Part shown: positions 54,650-62,674 of the stretch, in pieces
How positions within the stretch are numbered: position 1 is the stretch's first letter
Layout: every line of letters begins with the position of its first letter
Assembly (NCBI RefSeq): GCF_016862455.1
Contig: NZ_BOMZ01000026.1
Span: 168,040-232,039 of the forward strand
Reading direction: 5' to 3'
DNA from: Actinoplanes utahensis
GTDB taxonomy: Bacteria > Actinomycetota > Actinomycetes > Mycobacteriales > Micromonosporaceae
Length of the DNA: 64,000 nucleotides
Made by a program: the position numbers and the translations under genes
Notes under the pieces: model-generated
What the model saw: only the letters and a program-made list of their open reading frames with translations
Told to the model about the DNA's origin: nothing
Database searches by the model: none

Positions 54650-55897
54650 ATGCGGCTTGTGCTGATCACGGCGGCGACACCCGTGCTGTGGGGGACGACG
54701 TACGCGGTCACCACCGAGTTCCTGCCCCCCGGCCGGCCACTGCTCAGCGGCATGCTGCGGGCGCTGCCGGCCGGGCTGGTGCTGCTCGCGCTCACCCGCG
54801 AACTGCCCCGTGGATCCTGGTGGTGGCGGTCCGCGGTGCTCGGGGCGCTCAACATCGGGATCTTCTTCCCGCTGCTCTTCGTGACCGCCTACCGGCTGCC
54901 CGGCGGGATGGCGGCGGTGCTCGGGGCGGTGCAGCCGTTGCTGGTGGCCGGGCTCAGCGTGCTGTGGCTGGGTGAGCGCGTCTCCTCGCGTACCGTGCTG
55001 GCGGGTCTGATCGGCGCCCTGGGCGTCGCCCTCGCCGTGCTGACCGCCGCCGCCCGCCTCGACCCCGCCGGCATCGCCGCCGGCCTGGCCGGAGCCGCGT
55101 CCATGGCCGTCGGCCTGGTCCTCACCAAACGCTGGGGCCGCCCCGGCGTCTCGATGCTCACCGTCACCGGCTGGCAGCTCACGGCGGGCGGATCGCTGCT
55201 GGTCCCGGTCGCCCTCCTGGCGGAGGGCCCGCCTCCGCCGCTGTCCGGGGCAAACCTCGCGGGGTACGCCTACCTGTCGCTGATCGGCACGGCGCTGGCC
55301 TACACGCTCTGGTTCCGCGGGCTGGAGATGCTGCCCGCGACCCGGGTCTCGCTGCTCAACCTGCTCGCTCCACTGACCGCCACCCTGGTCGGCTGGGCGG
55401 CGCTGGGCCAGTCGCTGACGCCGGTGCAGCTGGCCGGCATGGCTCTCGCCTTCGGCGCCGTCGTCGGGGGACAGTCAGCGCATGTCCGCCGTGGTCACCA
55501 CCCGGCTCTCGAAACCGCCGCGGGCCGCCCGCAGCATGGCCCGCCCGACCGCGTCGGTGGTGGTGACGTACCGTGGCGCGATCCTGCGGAGCACCGGGAC
55601 GAGCGGCGCGATCGCGGTGTAGACGGCGTTGTACCAGCCGGTCTTCGAGCGGACGCCGTGCATCGGCTGGATGAAACCGGGACGGAACGCGAACCCGTTG
55701 CGGAACAGCTCCATGACCTCCCGCTCGGTCCGGGCCTTGACGCGCGACCACATCAGCCGGCTGTCCGCGTCGGTGCCCTCGCCGGAGACGTAGACGAACG
55801 TCATCTCCGGGTCGATCCGGGCGAGGGCATGGGCGGCCGCCATCGGATAGTCGTAGGAGACCCTGGTGTAAGCGGCCTCGTCCATCCCCACCGATGA
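54650..55897 (+). CDS. EamA/DMT-family transporter with read-through C-terminus overlapping the convergent gene
   Basis: Residues 1-280 form a complete ten-TM EamA permease: MRLVLITAATPVLWGTTYAV, GMLRALPAGLVLLALTREL, the first-repeat end VLWLGERVSSRTVLAGLIGALGVALAV, and the second-repeat LLNLLAPLTATLVGWAALGQSLTPVQLAGMALAFGAVVGG. Family members normally stop soon after this point (about 55,490). Here no stop is met, and the frame runs about 140 further residues antisense to the Rossmann-fold gene, with Arg/His/Pro-rich sequence of no domain character. ATG 54650 is the family start. The gene is divergent from marR. Confidence 0.85.
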   Translation: MRLVLITAATPVLWGTTYAVTTEFLPPGRPLLSGMLRALPAGLVLLALTRELPRGSWWWRSAVLGALNIGIFFPLLFVTAYRLPGGMAAVLGAVQPLLVAGLSVLWLGERVSSRTVLAGLIGALGVALAVLTAAARLDPAGIAAGLAGAASMAVGLVLTKRWGRPGVSMLTVTGWQLTAGGSLLVPVALLAEGPPPPLSGANLAGYAYLSLIGTALAYTLWFRGLEMLPATRVSLLNLLAPLTATLVGWAALGQSLTPVQLAGMALAFGAVVGGQSAHVRRGHHPALETAAGRPQHGPPDRVGGGDVPWRDPAEHRDERRDRGVDGVVPAGLRADAVHRLDETGTEREPVAEQLHDLPLGPGLDARPHQPAVRVGALAGDVDERHLRVDPGEGMGGRHRIVVGDPGVSGLVHPHR

Positions 55898-56119
55898 GAC
55901 GCCCAGACAGTAGAAACAGGCGTCGTAACCGGTCAGCTCCCCCTCGATCGGCGTGAGGTCGGCGAAATCGGCGAGAGTGACCTCGCGCAGTCTCGGGTGC
56001 CGCACGCCGGTCGGTGTGCGCGTCACCACCAGGACACCTGTCACATCCGGGGCGATCAGGCACTCCCGCAGCACACCCTGACCGACCATCCCGGTCGCCC
56101 CGAACACGATCACCCGCAT
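55475..56119 (-). CDS. NAD(P)-binding Rossmann-fold protein (atypical SDR, NmrA/oxidoreductase-like)
   Basis: A 214-residue protein starting MRVIVFGATGMVGQGVLREC with the GxxGxxG dinucleotide site. YDACFYCLGVSSVGMDEAAYTRVSYDYPMAAAHAL and FVYVSGEGTD follow the short atypical SDR pattern, with W.RVKARTEREVMEL in place of the YxxxK motif. A redox or regulatory function is possible. It shares a 61-bp promoter region with the SWIM gene. Confidence 0.88.
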   Translation of the reverse strand: MRVIVFGATGMVGQGVLRECLIAPDVTGVLVVTRTPTGVRHPRLREVTLADFADLTPIEGELTGYDACFYCLGVSSVGMDEAAYTRVSYDYPMAAAHALARIDPEMTFVYVSGEGTDADSRLMWSRVKARTEREVMELFRNGFAFRPGFIQPMHGVRSKTGWYNAVYTAIAPLVPVLRRIAPRYVTTTDAVGRAMLRAARGGFESRVVTTADMR

Positions 56120-56180
56120 CTCTCCAGTGTGCCGTCCGCGGGGGCGGAAAAACGTCGTACCCCGGGCCTAGGGTCGGTGC

Positions 56181-59117
56181 GTGCCCGTTGAGAGATGGTC
56201 CACCGCCCAGGTCGAGGCGCTCGCGCCCGATCCCGCCTCGCTGCGCGCCGCGCGCGGTGTCACCGGCCAGTTCTCCGACACCGGTCTGGCCGGCGACGTC
56301 CTGTGGGGACTCTGCCGGGGCTATCGAGTGGCGGTCGACCTGGCCGGCCCGGCGTTCAGGTGCTCCTGCCCCAGCCGCAAGATCCCCTGCAAGCACGCGA
56401 TCGGCCTGCTGCTGGCCTGGTCGTCGGCCGGCGTCGGCGACTCCCCCGCCCCGGCCCATGTCATCGAGTGGCAGACGGCCCAGGCCACGCGCGCCAGGGC
56501 GAGGACGTCGCCGCCCGATCCGGTGGCCGCGGCGAAACGCGCGCAGGGCCGCACCGAGCGGGTCGCCGGCGGCATGGCCGAGCTGCGCCGATGGCTCGAC
56601 GACCAGATCGAGCAGGGGCTGGCCGCGGCGGGCCGGTCCGGGCCGCGGACGTTCGAGACGATGGCGGCCCGGCTCGTCGACGCGCAGGCCCCCGCCGCCG
56701 CCGGTGCCGTGCGGCGGCTCGGCGGCATCGCCGGGGTCGGGCCGCACTGGGCCGACCGGCTCCTCGGCGAGCTGGCCCTGCTGCGACTGCTCGTCGCCGG
56801 TCATGCCCGGCTCGACACCCTGGATCCGGCGCTCGCCGCCACCGTCCGTTCCCGCATCGGCTTCCCGATGCCGACCGAGGAGGTCCTGGCCGGTCCCCAG
56901 GTGACCGACCGATGGCAGGTCCTCGGCCAGGTGGACGCCGACGACGGCACGCTGACCAGCCGGCGCACCTGGCTGCGCGGCAGCTCGGGCGGCCGGTTCG
57001 CGCTGGTGCTGTCGTTCGCGGCGCCCGGCCAGCCGCTGCCCGCCGACCTCGTGCCGGGCACCGAGTTCCGCGGCGACCTCTGCTTCCATCCGGGTGCGGC
57101 GCCGCTGCGGGCGCTCGTCGCCGAGCGCGCCTCCGCGGCCGCGCCGTTCGGCTCGCCGGACGGCGCGGGCACGATCCGCGCGGCTCTCGCCGAGTGGTCC
57201 CGGCTCCTCTCCGCCGAGCCCTGGCGGTTCGACGCGCCCATGCTCCTCTCCGCCGTCGTCCCCACCGCCGACGGTCTCCTGGTGGATGCCGAGGGGGCGG
57301 CGCTGCCACTCGCCCCGGGTCACCGCGAGCCGTGGTGGCTGCTGGCCGCGGCCGGCGCCGCCCCCGCGACGGTCGCGGCGGAGTGGTCACCGTCCGGGCT
57401 GCGGCCCTTGGCGGCCTGGACCGGCGGGCGATTCGTGCCCGCCGCACCGCCGGTGCCCGATTCGTCGCCAGGCCGGGCGGCCGAGCTGCCACCCGAGCTG
57501 CTGACGGCAGCCCTGGTCGGCACCGGCCGGCGCCCCTGGTCAGGCCGGTCCCTCCAGGTCGGCTCCCTGCGAATCGCCCTCGGCTCCAGCTCCGCTCAGC
57601 CTGTCTCCACGGCGGCGGCCGGGCTGCCGGAAACGGCGACGGCCGGGCTGCCTGAGTCGCCGGCGGCCGGGCTGCCGGAAACGGTGGCGGCCGGGCTGCC
57701 GGAAACGGTGGCGGCCGGGCTGCCGGAAACGGTGGCGGAGTCGCCGGCGGCCGGGCTGCTGGAGGCGGCGGCGGTCGCGCTCACCTGCCGGCGGGCCGGG
57801 GTGGAGCCCTCGTTCGGGCATGAGCCGATGACGGCGGCGCCGGAGGAGACCGAGCCGCCACTGCCCGCGGCCGCGGTGGAGCGGCTGGCGCGGATTCTCG
57901 GCGGCGGGGCGCCCGGCGGCAGCCACTACGAGCAGGAGCTTCTTGCCCAGTGGCTGACCGCGGCGGCGGCCCGCGGCGGCATCGTCGCGCCGGTGATCCT
58001 GCCGGGCCTGCTCGACGCCGGGCGCCGCGACATCTCGGTCCGCACCGAGCTGGCCCGGGTCACCGGACGACGCGGCGCCTGGCTCGCCGGACTGCGGGCC
58101 GACTGGCGCTGGCTGCTCCGCGAGGCCCCGCCCACGATCACCGCCGACTGGACCACCGCGACCACCGCCGAACGTCTCGGTCACCTGTCCGCGCTGCGCG
58201 CCACCGACCCCGACCGGGCCCGTGAGCTGCTGGAGAGCACCTGGACCGAGGAGTCCTCGGAGAACCGGGCCCGGTTCCTCGCCGCTTTCGGCGCGGGCCT
58301 GTCGCTGCGTGACGAGCCGTTGCTGGAGCGGGCGCTCGACGACCGCCGGAAAGAGGTCCGGGAGGCGGCACTGGACCTGTTGCGGCAGCTGCCCGGCACG
58401 GCCCTGGGCGCCCGGATGGCTGCCCGCGCCCATGCCGCGGTTCGCCTGGAGGACGGCCGGCTCACCGTGCAGCCGCCCACCGAGCTGGATCCGGACCTGC
58501 GGCGGGACGGGGTCGGCGCCGTTCCGGTCCGTGGGGTCGGCGCCGGGGCGTGGCTGCTCGAGGAGGTGGTGGCCGGCACTCCCCTGGACACCTGGACCGG
58601 CCCGGAGCCGGCGGGCTGGCTGGCCGTCGCCCGCGGCCACGACTGGGCGGTCCCGCTGCTGCACGGCTGGGCGAAAGCGGCGGTCGTCCAGCGGGACGCG
58701 ACCTGGGCGACGGCGCTGCTCGCCGCCGACGCCGGGACACTGCGCGAGGCGGTGCGCTGGGACCTGCATCTGGTGCTGCCACCGGACCGGCTGGCCCGGC
58801 TCGCCGCCGAGGCGCTGCGATCCGAGGACGGCTCGGCGCAACGACTGCTGTCGCTGCATCCGGGCCCGTGGCCGGACGGGCTGTCGGTCGCCGTCCTGGA
58901 GACGGTGGAGCAGCGGGCCCGCACCGACCGGCACACCTGGCAGCTGGGCGAGCTGTGCCGGGCGGCCGGCCTGGCCATGCCACCGGGCTACGCCGATTCG
59001 GCCGGGCGTCTGGCCGTCCGGCTCGACCAGACCGTCGATCCGACCCGGGTGCGGCCGGTGACCGAGCTGGCCCGCACTCTCACCTTCCGACACGAGATGC
59101 TTCAGGAGCTCCAGTGA
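56181..59117 (+). CDS. SWIM zinc-finger/DUF5691 fusion protein (YehQ-like), first gene of the MoxR-VWA operon
   Basis: A 978-residue protein. Residues 1-100 include the SWIM motif FRCSCPSRKIPCKHA (Cys61, Cys63, Cys70, His72), a DNA/protein-binding zinc finger. The region to about 430 continues the SWIM-protein body (VRRLGGIAGVGPHWADRLLGEL; RRTWLRGSSGGRFALVLSFAAPGQPLPADLVPGTEFRGDLCFHPG). From about 435 (ELLTAALVGTGRRPW) it is DUF5691-like, with GSHYEQELLAQWLTAAAARGGIVAPVILPGLLDAG and WLAGLRADWRWLL. An AAGLPETV repeat insert lies at about 477-531. These two parts are usually separate genes, so this looks like a fusion. GTG 56181; stop overlaps the next GTG. Confidence 0.85.
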   Translation: MPVERWSTAQVEALAPDPASLRAARGVTGQFSDTGLAGDVLWGLCRGYRVAVDLAGPAFRCSCPSRKIPCKHAIGLLLAWSSAGVGDSPAPAHVIEWQTAQATRARARTSPPDPVAAAKRAQGRTERVAGGMAELRRWLDDQIEQGLAAAGRSGPRTFETMAARLVDAQAPAAAGAVRRLGGIAGVGPHWADRLLGELALLRLLVAGHARLDTLDPALAATVRSRIGFPMPTEEVLAGPQVTDRWQVLGQVDADDGTLTSRRTWLRGSSGGRFALVLSFAAPGQPLPADLVPGTEFRGDLCFHPGAAPLRALVAERASAAAPFGSPDGAGTIRAALAEWSRLLSAEPWRFDAPMLLSAVVPTADGLLVDAEGAALPLAPGHREPWWLLAAAGAAPATVAAEWSPSGLRPLAAWTGGRFVPAAPPVPDSSPGRAAELPPELLTAALVGTGRRPWSGRSLQVGSLRIALGSSSAQPVSTAAAGLPETATAGLPESPAAGLPETVAAGLPETVAAGLPETVAESPAAGLLEAAAVALTCRRAGVEPSFGHEPMTAAPEETEPPLPAAAVERLARILGGGAPGGSHYEQELLAQWLTAAAARGGIVAPVILPGLLDAGRRDISVRTELARVTGRRGAWLAGLRADWRWLLREAPPTITADWTTATTAERLGHLSALRATDPDRARELLESTWTEESSENRARFLAAFGAGLSLRDEPLLERALDDRRKEVREAALDLLRQLPGTALGARMAARAHAAVRLEDGRLTVQPPTELDPDLRRDGVGAVPVRGVGAGAWLLEEVVAGTPLDTWTGPEPAGWLAVARGHDWAVPLLHGWAKAAVVQRDATWATALLAADAGTLREAVRWDLHLVLPPDRLARLAAEALRSEDGSAQRLLSLHPGPWPDGLSVAVLETVEQRARTDRHTWQLGELCRAAGLAMPPGYADSAGRLAVRLDQTVDPTRVRPVTELARTLTFRHEMLQELQ
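57612..57774 (+). repeat. 24-bp imperfect tandem repeats encoding AAGLPETV
   Basis: Six to seven copies of an octapeptide unit, (A/T)AGLPE(T/S)(V/A/P), sit between two conserved blocks of the DUF5691 part. The unit GCCGGGCTGCCGGAAACGGTGGCG is perfect in the central copies. Copy number is likely to vary between strains through slippage. Confidence 0.9.
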
Positions 59118-60175
59118 CCGCTCTGCGACCGCACGCCGAGGACCAGTACGCCGAGGAGCTCGCCCTGCTCGCCGCGGCCGACGACCGGCCCCGGCCGCCC
59201 GGCTGGCGGCTGTCGCCACAGGCCGTGGTCACCTATCTGCTCGGCGACGGCGCGAAGATCACCCCGAAGTACGTGGGGCCCCGCCGTCTGATGGAGGTGG
59301 CCGTCTCGACCCTGGCCACCGACCGGGCGCTGCTGCTGCTCGGCGTTCCCGGCACCGCGAAGACCTGGGTGTCCGAGCATCTCGCGGCCGCCGTCTCCGG
59401 CGACTCGACGCTGCTGGTGCAGGGCACCGCGGGCACCGCCGAGGAGGCGATCCGGTACGGGTGGAACTACGCCCGTCTGCTCGCCGAGGGCCCGACCGAC
59501 GCCGCGCTGGTGCCGAGCCCGATCATGCGGGCCATGCGGACCGGGTCGATCGCCCGGCTGGAGGAGCTGACCCGGGTCCCGTCCGACGTGCAGGACGCCC
59601 TGATCACCATCCTGTCGGAGAAGACGCTGCCGGTTCCGGAGCTGAACACCGAGGTCCAGGCGGAGCGCGGGTTCAACCTGATCGCCACCGCCAACGACCG
59701 GGACCGCGGGGTCAACGAGCTGTCCAGCGCCCTGCGCCGCCGGTTCAACACGGTGGTCCTGCCGGTCCCGGCCAGTGCCGACGCCGAGGTCGAGATCGTC
59801 GCCCGCCGGGTCGCGCAGCTCGGCCGGGCTCTGGAGCTGCCGGAGGTGCCGGCCGCCCTGGAGGAGATCCGCCGGGTGGTGACGGTCTTCCGGGAGCTGC
59901 GGTCCGGCATGACCGAGGACGGGCGTACCAAGCTGAAATCGCCCACCGGAACCCTCTCGACCGCCGAGGCCATCTCGGTGGTGACGAACGGGATGGCGCT
60001 CGCCGCCCACTTCGGTGACGGCACGCTGCATCCCGGGGACGTGGCCGCCGGCATCCTCGGCGCGGTGATCAAGGATCCGATCTCCGACGGCGTCGTCTGG
60101 CGCGAATACCTCGAGACGGTCGTCCGGGAACGGTCCGGCTGGCTCGACTTCTACCGTGCCGCCCGCGATGCCTGA
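59114..60175 (+). CDS. MoxR-type AAA+ ATPase (YehL-like)
   Basis: A 353-residue AAA+ protein. Walker A is GVPGTAKTW (about 77-85). The Walker B position reads SIARLEELTRVPSDVQDALITILSE, giving LEEL where classical MoxR has DE-N. Sensor 1 is NLIATANDRDRGVNELSSALRRRFN. Length and these motifs agree with E. coli YehL. MoxR ATPases remodel or activate partner proteins, typically with a VWA protein. GTG 59114 overlaps the SWIM gene stop (GTGA). Its stop overlaps the next start. Confidence 0.9.
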   Translation: MTALRPHAEDQYAEELALLAAADDRPRPPGWRLSPQAVVTYLLGDGAKITPKYVGPRRLMEVAVSTLATDRALLLLGVPGTAKTWVSEHLAAAVSGDSTLLVQGTAGTAEEAIRYGWNYARLLAEGPTDAALVPSPIMRAMRTGSIARLEELTRVPSDVQDALITILSEKTLPVPELNTEVQAERGFNLIATANDRDRGVNELSSALRRRFNTVVLPVPASADAEVEIVARRVAQLGRALELPEVPAALEEIRRVVTVFRELRSGMTEDGRTKLKSPTGTLSTAEAISVVTNGMALAAHFGDGTLHPGDVAAGILGAVIKDPISDGVVWREYLETVVRERSGWLDFYRAARDA

Positions 60176-62621
60176 GCGGATCTACGGGATCCGGCACCAC
60201 GGGCCGGGTTCCGCCCGGGCGCTGCTGCGGGAACTGGCCGCCCACCCGCCGGAGGTGCTGCTCGTCGAGGGCCCTCCGGAGGCCGACGACCTCGTGCGCT
60301 GGGTCGCCGGCGGCGGGCTGGAGCCACCGGTGGCGCTGCTGGGCTACGCGGTCGACGATCCGGGCCGGGCGGCCTTCTGGCCGTTCGCCGTCTTCTCCCC
60401 GGAATGGCAGGCCATCAGGTGGGCGGTCCGCCACGGGGTCCGCGTGCGTTTCTTCGACCTGCCGTACGCGTTCCGCGTCGCACCCGATCCGGGCGCCGGC
60501 GGGCGGGCGGACAGCGGTGCGGGGCCGTCCCCCGGGTTCAGCCCGCCACCCGCAGCCGAACCGGAGGGCAGGGATGTGCCCGCCCGGCTAGGGGCGGCTT
60601 CGGTGGCGCCGCCGTCCGGCCGGCCGTCCCGGGACGACCGTGGCCGCCGACCCGCAGCCCTCGGCTGGTCGTCCGGGCTGTCCCAACCGGCCGGAGACAG
60701 CCCTGACGACCAGCCACCCGAGATCCACCACGAACCGGGCGGAACCCCGGAAGGCGACGGGACGGCTGACGGTGAGCCGGTCCGGCCGGTGGACCCGATC
60801 GGGGAACTCGCTGCGGCGGCCGGCTATGACGATCCGGAGCGCTGGTGGGAGGACGTCGTCGAGCATCGTGGGGTGCCGGTCTTCGAGGCCGTCGCCGAGG
60901 CCATGACGGCGATCCGGGAGAACGCGCCGGAGGATCCCGGCGATCTGCTGCGCGAGGCGTACATGCGGACGGTCCTACGGGAGGAACGACGGCGGCACGA
61001 GGACATCGCCGTGGTCTGCGGGGCGTGGCACGTGCCGGCACTGACCCGGAAGACGCCGGTCAAGGACGACACCGCGCTGCTCAAGGGCCGGCGCCGGGGC
61101 AAGGTGACGTTCACCTGGGTGCCGTGGACGTACGGGCGGCTCGCGTCGTGGTCCGGATACGGCGCCGGGGTCCGGTCGCCGGGCTGGTACCACCACCTGT
61201 TCACCACCGGCGACGACGTGGTGGCGCGCTGGCTGGTGGACGCGGCGGGGGTGTTGCGCGCCGAGGGCGTACCCACCTCGTCCGCGCATGTGATCGAGGC
61301 CGTCCGTCTCGCTGAGGCCCTGGCGACGCTGCGCGGCCGCCCGCTCGCCGGGCTGACCGAGGTCACCGAGGCCGCCGAGGCGGTGATGTGTGACGGCGAG
61401 CCGTTGCGGTCGGAGTTGATCGCCCGGCGGCTGGTCGTCGGGGAGCGGCTCGGCGCGGTGCCCGACGAGATGCCGTCGGTTCCGCTGGTCCGGGACCTGA
61501 CCGCCCAGCAGCGGACGTTGCGGCTCAAGCCGTCGGCCGAGGAGAAGACCGTCGACCTGGACCTGCGGCAGGACAACGACCTACGGCGCAGCCGGCTGCT
61601 GCACCGGCTGCGTGTCCTCGGTGTGCCGTGGGGTGAGCGCCTGGCCCGGCGCGGCACCGGCACGTTCCGGGAGGAGTGGCGGCTGACCTGGCAGCCCGAG
61701 TTCGCGGTCCGGCTGGTCGAGGGCAGCATGTGGGGTACGACCGTGGCGTCCGCCGCGACCGCCCGGATCACCCGGCGGGCCGCCGAGGCGAGCACTCTCG
61801 CCGAGGTCACCGAACTGGTGGAGATCTGCCTGCTGGCGGACCTGGCGGAAGCCCATCCCCCGGTGCTCGCCGCGCTCGACACCCGGGCGGCGCTCGACGC
61901 CGACGTGCATCACCTGATGGCGGCGATTCCCGCGCTGGCGCGCACTCTGCGGTACGGCGACGTCCGCCGGACCGATGTGGCCGGCCTGGCCAGGGTGACG
62001 GCGAGCCTGCTCGGGCGGGTGTGCGCCGCCCTGCCGTCGGCGGCCGGTTCACTCTCCGACGCGGCGGCCCGGCAGTTGCGCGACGGCATGGACGGCGTAC
62101 ATCAGGCGGTCGGCCTGCTCGGCGACGAGACGTTGCGGGAGCGCTGGCTCGGCACGATCGAGTCGCTGGCGGTGCGGCCCGGTCTGCACGGGCTCCCGGC
62201 GGGACGGTTGACACGGCTGCTGCTGGACGCCGGGCGGCTGGACGGCGCCGAGGTTCGCCGGCGGCTCCGGCTGCCGTTGACCGTCGGCACCGCACCGGCG
62301 CACGCGGCGGCCTGGGTGGAAGGATTCCTGTCCGGCGGCGGGCTGCTGCTGGTCCACGACGAGGCACTGTTGTCGCTGGTGGACGACTGGCTGGCGGACA
62401 TTCCGGCGGAGGCGTTCGAGGCGGTGCTGCCGCTGTTGCGGCGGACGTTCGGCGGCTTCGACGCCGGCGAACGGCGGGCCATCGGCGAGCGGATCGCCGG
62501 CGGCCAGGAACCCGGTCCGGACGAGACCACCGTGCTCGACGCGGGCCGGGCCGCCGCGCCGCTGCCGACGTTGAGCGCGCTTCTCGGGCACCCGATGACA
62601 TCGACGGTGGCGGAGACGTGA
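60168..62621 (+). CDS. DUF5682 family protein (YehM-like) with low-complexity insert
   Basis: An 817-residue protein. The N-terminus MPERIYGIRHHGPGSARAL, VLLVEGPPEADDLV and VVCGAWHVPAL define DUF5682; paired His and a GAWH motif recall the TraB/Tiki/EreA hydrolase superfamily, an inference only. Residues about 108-205 are a Pro/Gly/Ser/Asp-rich insert that interrupts the conserved RFFDLPYAF...DPIGELAAAAGYDDPERWWEDVVEHR block and contains the dispersed palindrome at 60663-60715. The C-terminal half is helical. ATG 60168 is chosen inside the MoxR gene end; a GTG at 60156 is possible. Confidence 0.87.
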   Translation: MPERIYGIRHHGPGSARALLRELAAHPPEVLLVEGPPEADDLVRWVAGGGLEPPVALLGYAVDDPGRAAFWPFAVFSPEWQAIRWAVRHGVRVRFFDLPYAFRVAPDPGAGGRADSGAGPSPGFSPPPAAEPEGRDVPARLGAASVAPPSGRPSRDDRGRRPAALGWSSGLSQPAGDSPDDQPPEIHHEPGGTPEGDGTADGEPVRPVDPIGELAAAAGYDDPERWWEDVVEHRGVPVFEAVAEAMTAIRENAPEDPGDLLREAYMRTVLREERRRHEDIAVVCGAWHVPALTRKTPVKDDTALLKGRRRGKVTFTWVPWTYGRLASWSGYGAGVRSPGWYHHLFTTGDDVVARWLVDAAGVLRAEGVPTSSAHVIEAVRLAEALATLRGRPLAGLTEVTEAAEAVMCDGEPLRSELIARRLVVGERLGAVPDEMPSVPLVRDLTAQQRTLRLKPSAEEKTVDLDLRQDNDLRRSRLLHRLRVLGVPWGERLARRGTGTFREEWRLTWQPEFAVRLVEGSMWGTTVASAATARITRRAAEASTLAEVTELVEICLLADLAEAHPPVLAALDTRAALDADVHHLMAAIPALARTLRYGDVRRTDVAGLARVTASLLGRVCAALPSAAGSLSDAAARQLRDGMDGVHQAVGLLGDETLRERWLGTIESLAVRPGLHGLPAGRLTRLLLDAGRLDGAEVRRRLRLPLTVGTAPAHAAAWVEGFLSGGGLLLVHDEALLSLVDDWLADIPAEAFEAVLPLLRRTFGGFDAGERRAIGERIAGGQEPGPDETTVLDAGRAAAPLPTLSALLGHPMTSTVAET
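60663..60715. repeat. Dispersed palindrome family copy 3, inside the DUF5682 coding sequence
   Basis: Arms GGCTGGTCGTC.GGGCTGTC (60663-60682) and GACAGCCC.GACGACCAGCC (60696-60715) pair at 19 of 20 positions around a 13-nt loop. The outer and inner blocks match those at 12311-12353 and 28481-28750. In frame it encodes GWSSGLSQPAGDSPDDQP within the low-complexity insert. Confidence 0.85.
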
Positions 62622-62674
62622 GCGGCGCGGGAGCGGCGGTGGCACCGGTGACTTCGACACTGGAGGAGACGTGA
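62618..62674 (+). CDS. 18-residue micro-ORF coupling DUF5682 and VWA genes
   Basis: GTG 62618 overlaps the DUF5682 stop (GTGA) and the [21 protein letters not shown] ends in a TGA that overlaps the VWA GTG at 62671. It results from a 53-bp imperfect duplication (62595-62627 with 62648-62680) of the gene start, including GGAGACGTGAGCGGCG. It may be translated by reinitiation; a functional peptide is doubtful. Confidence 0.4.
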   Translation: MSGAGAAVAPVTSTLEET

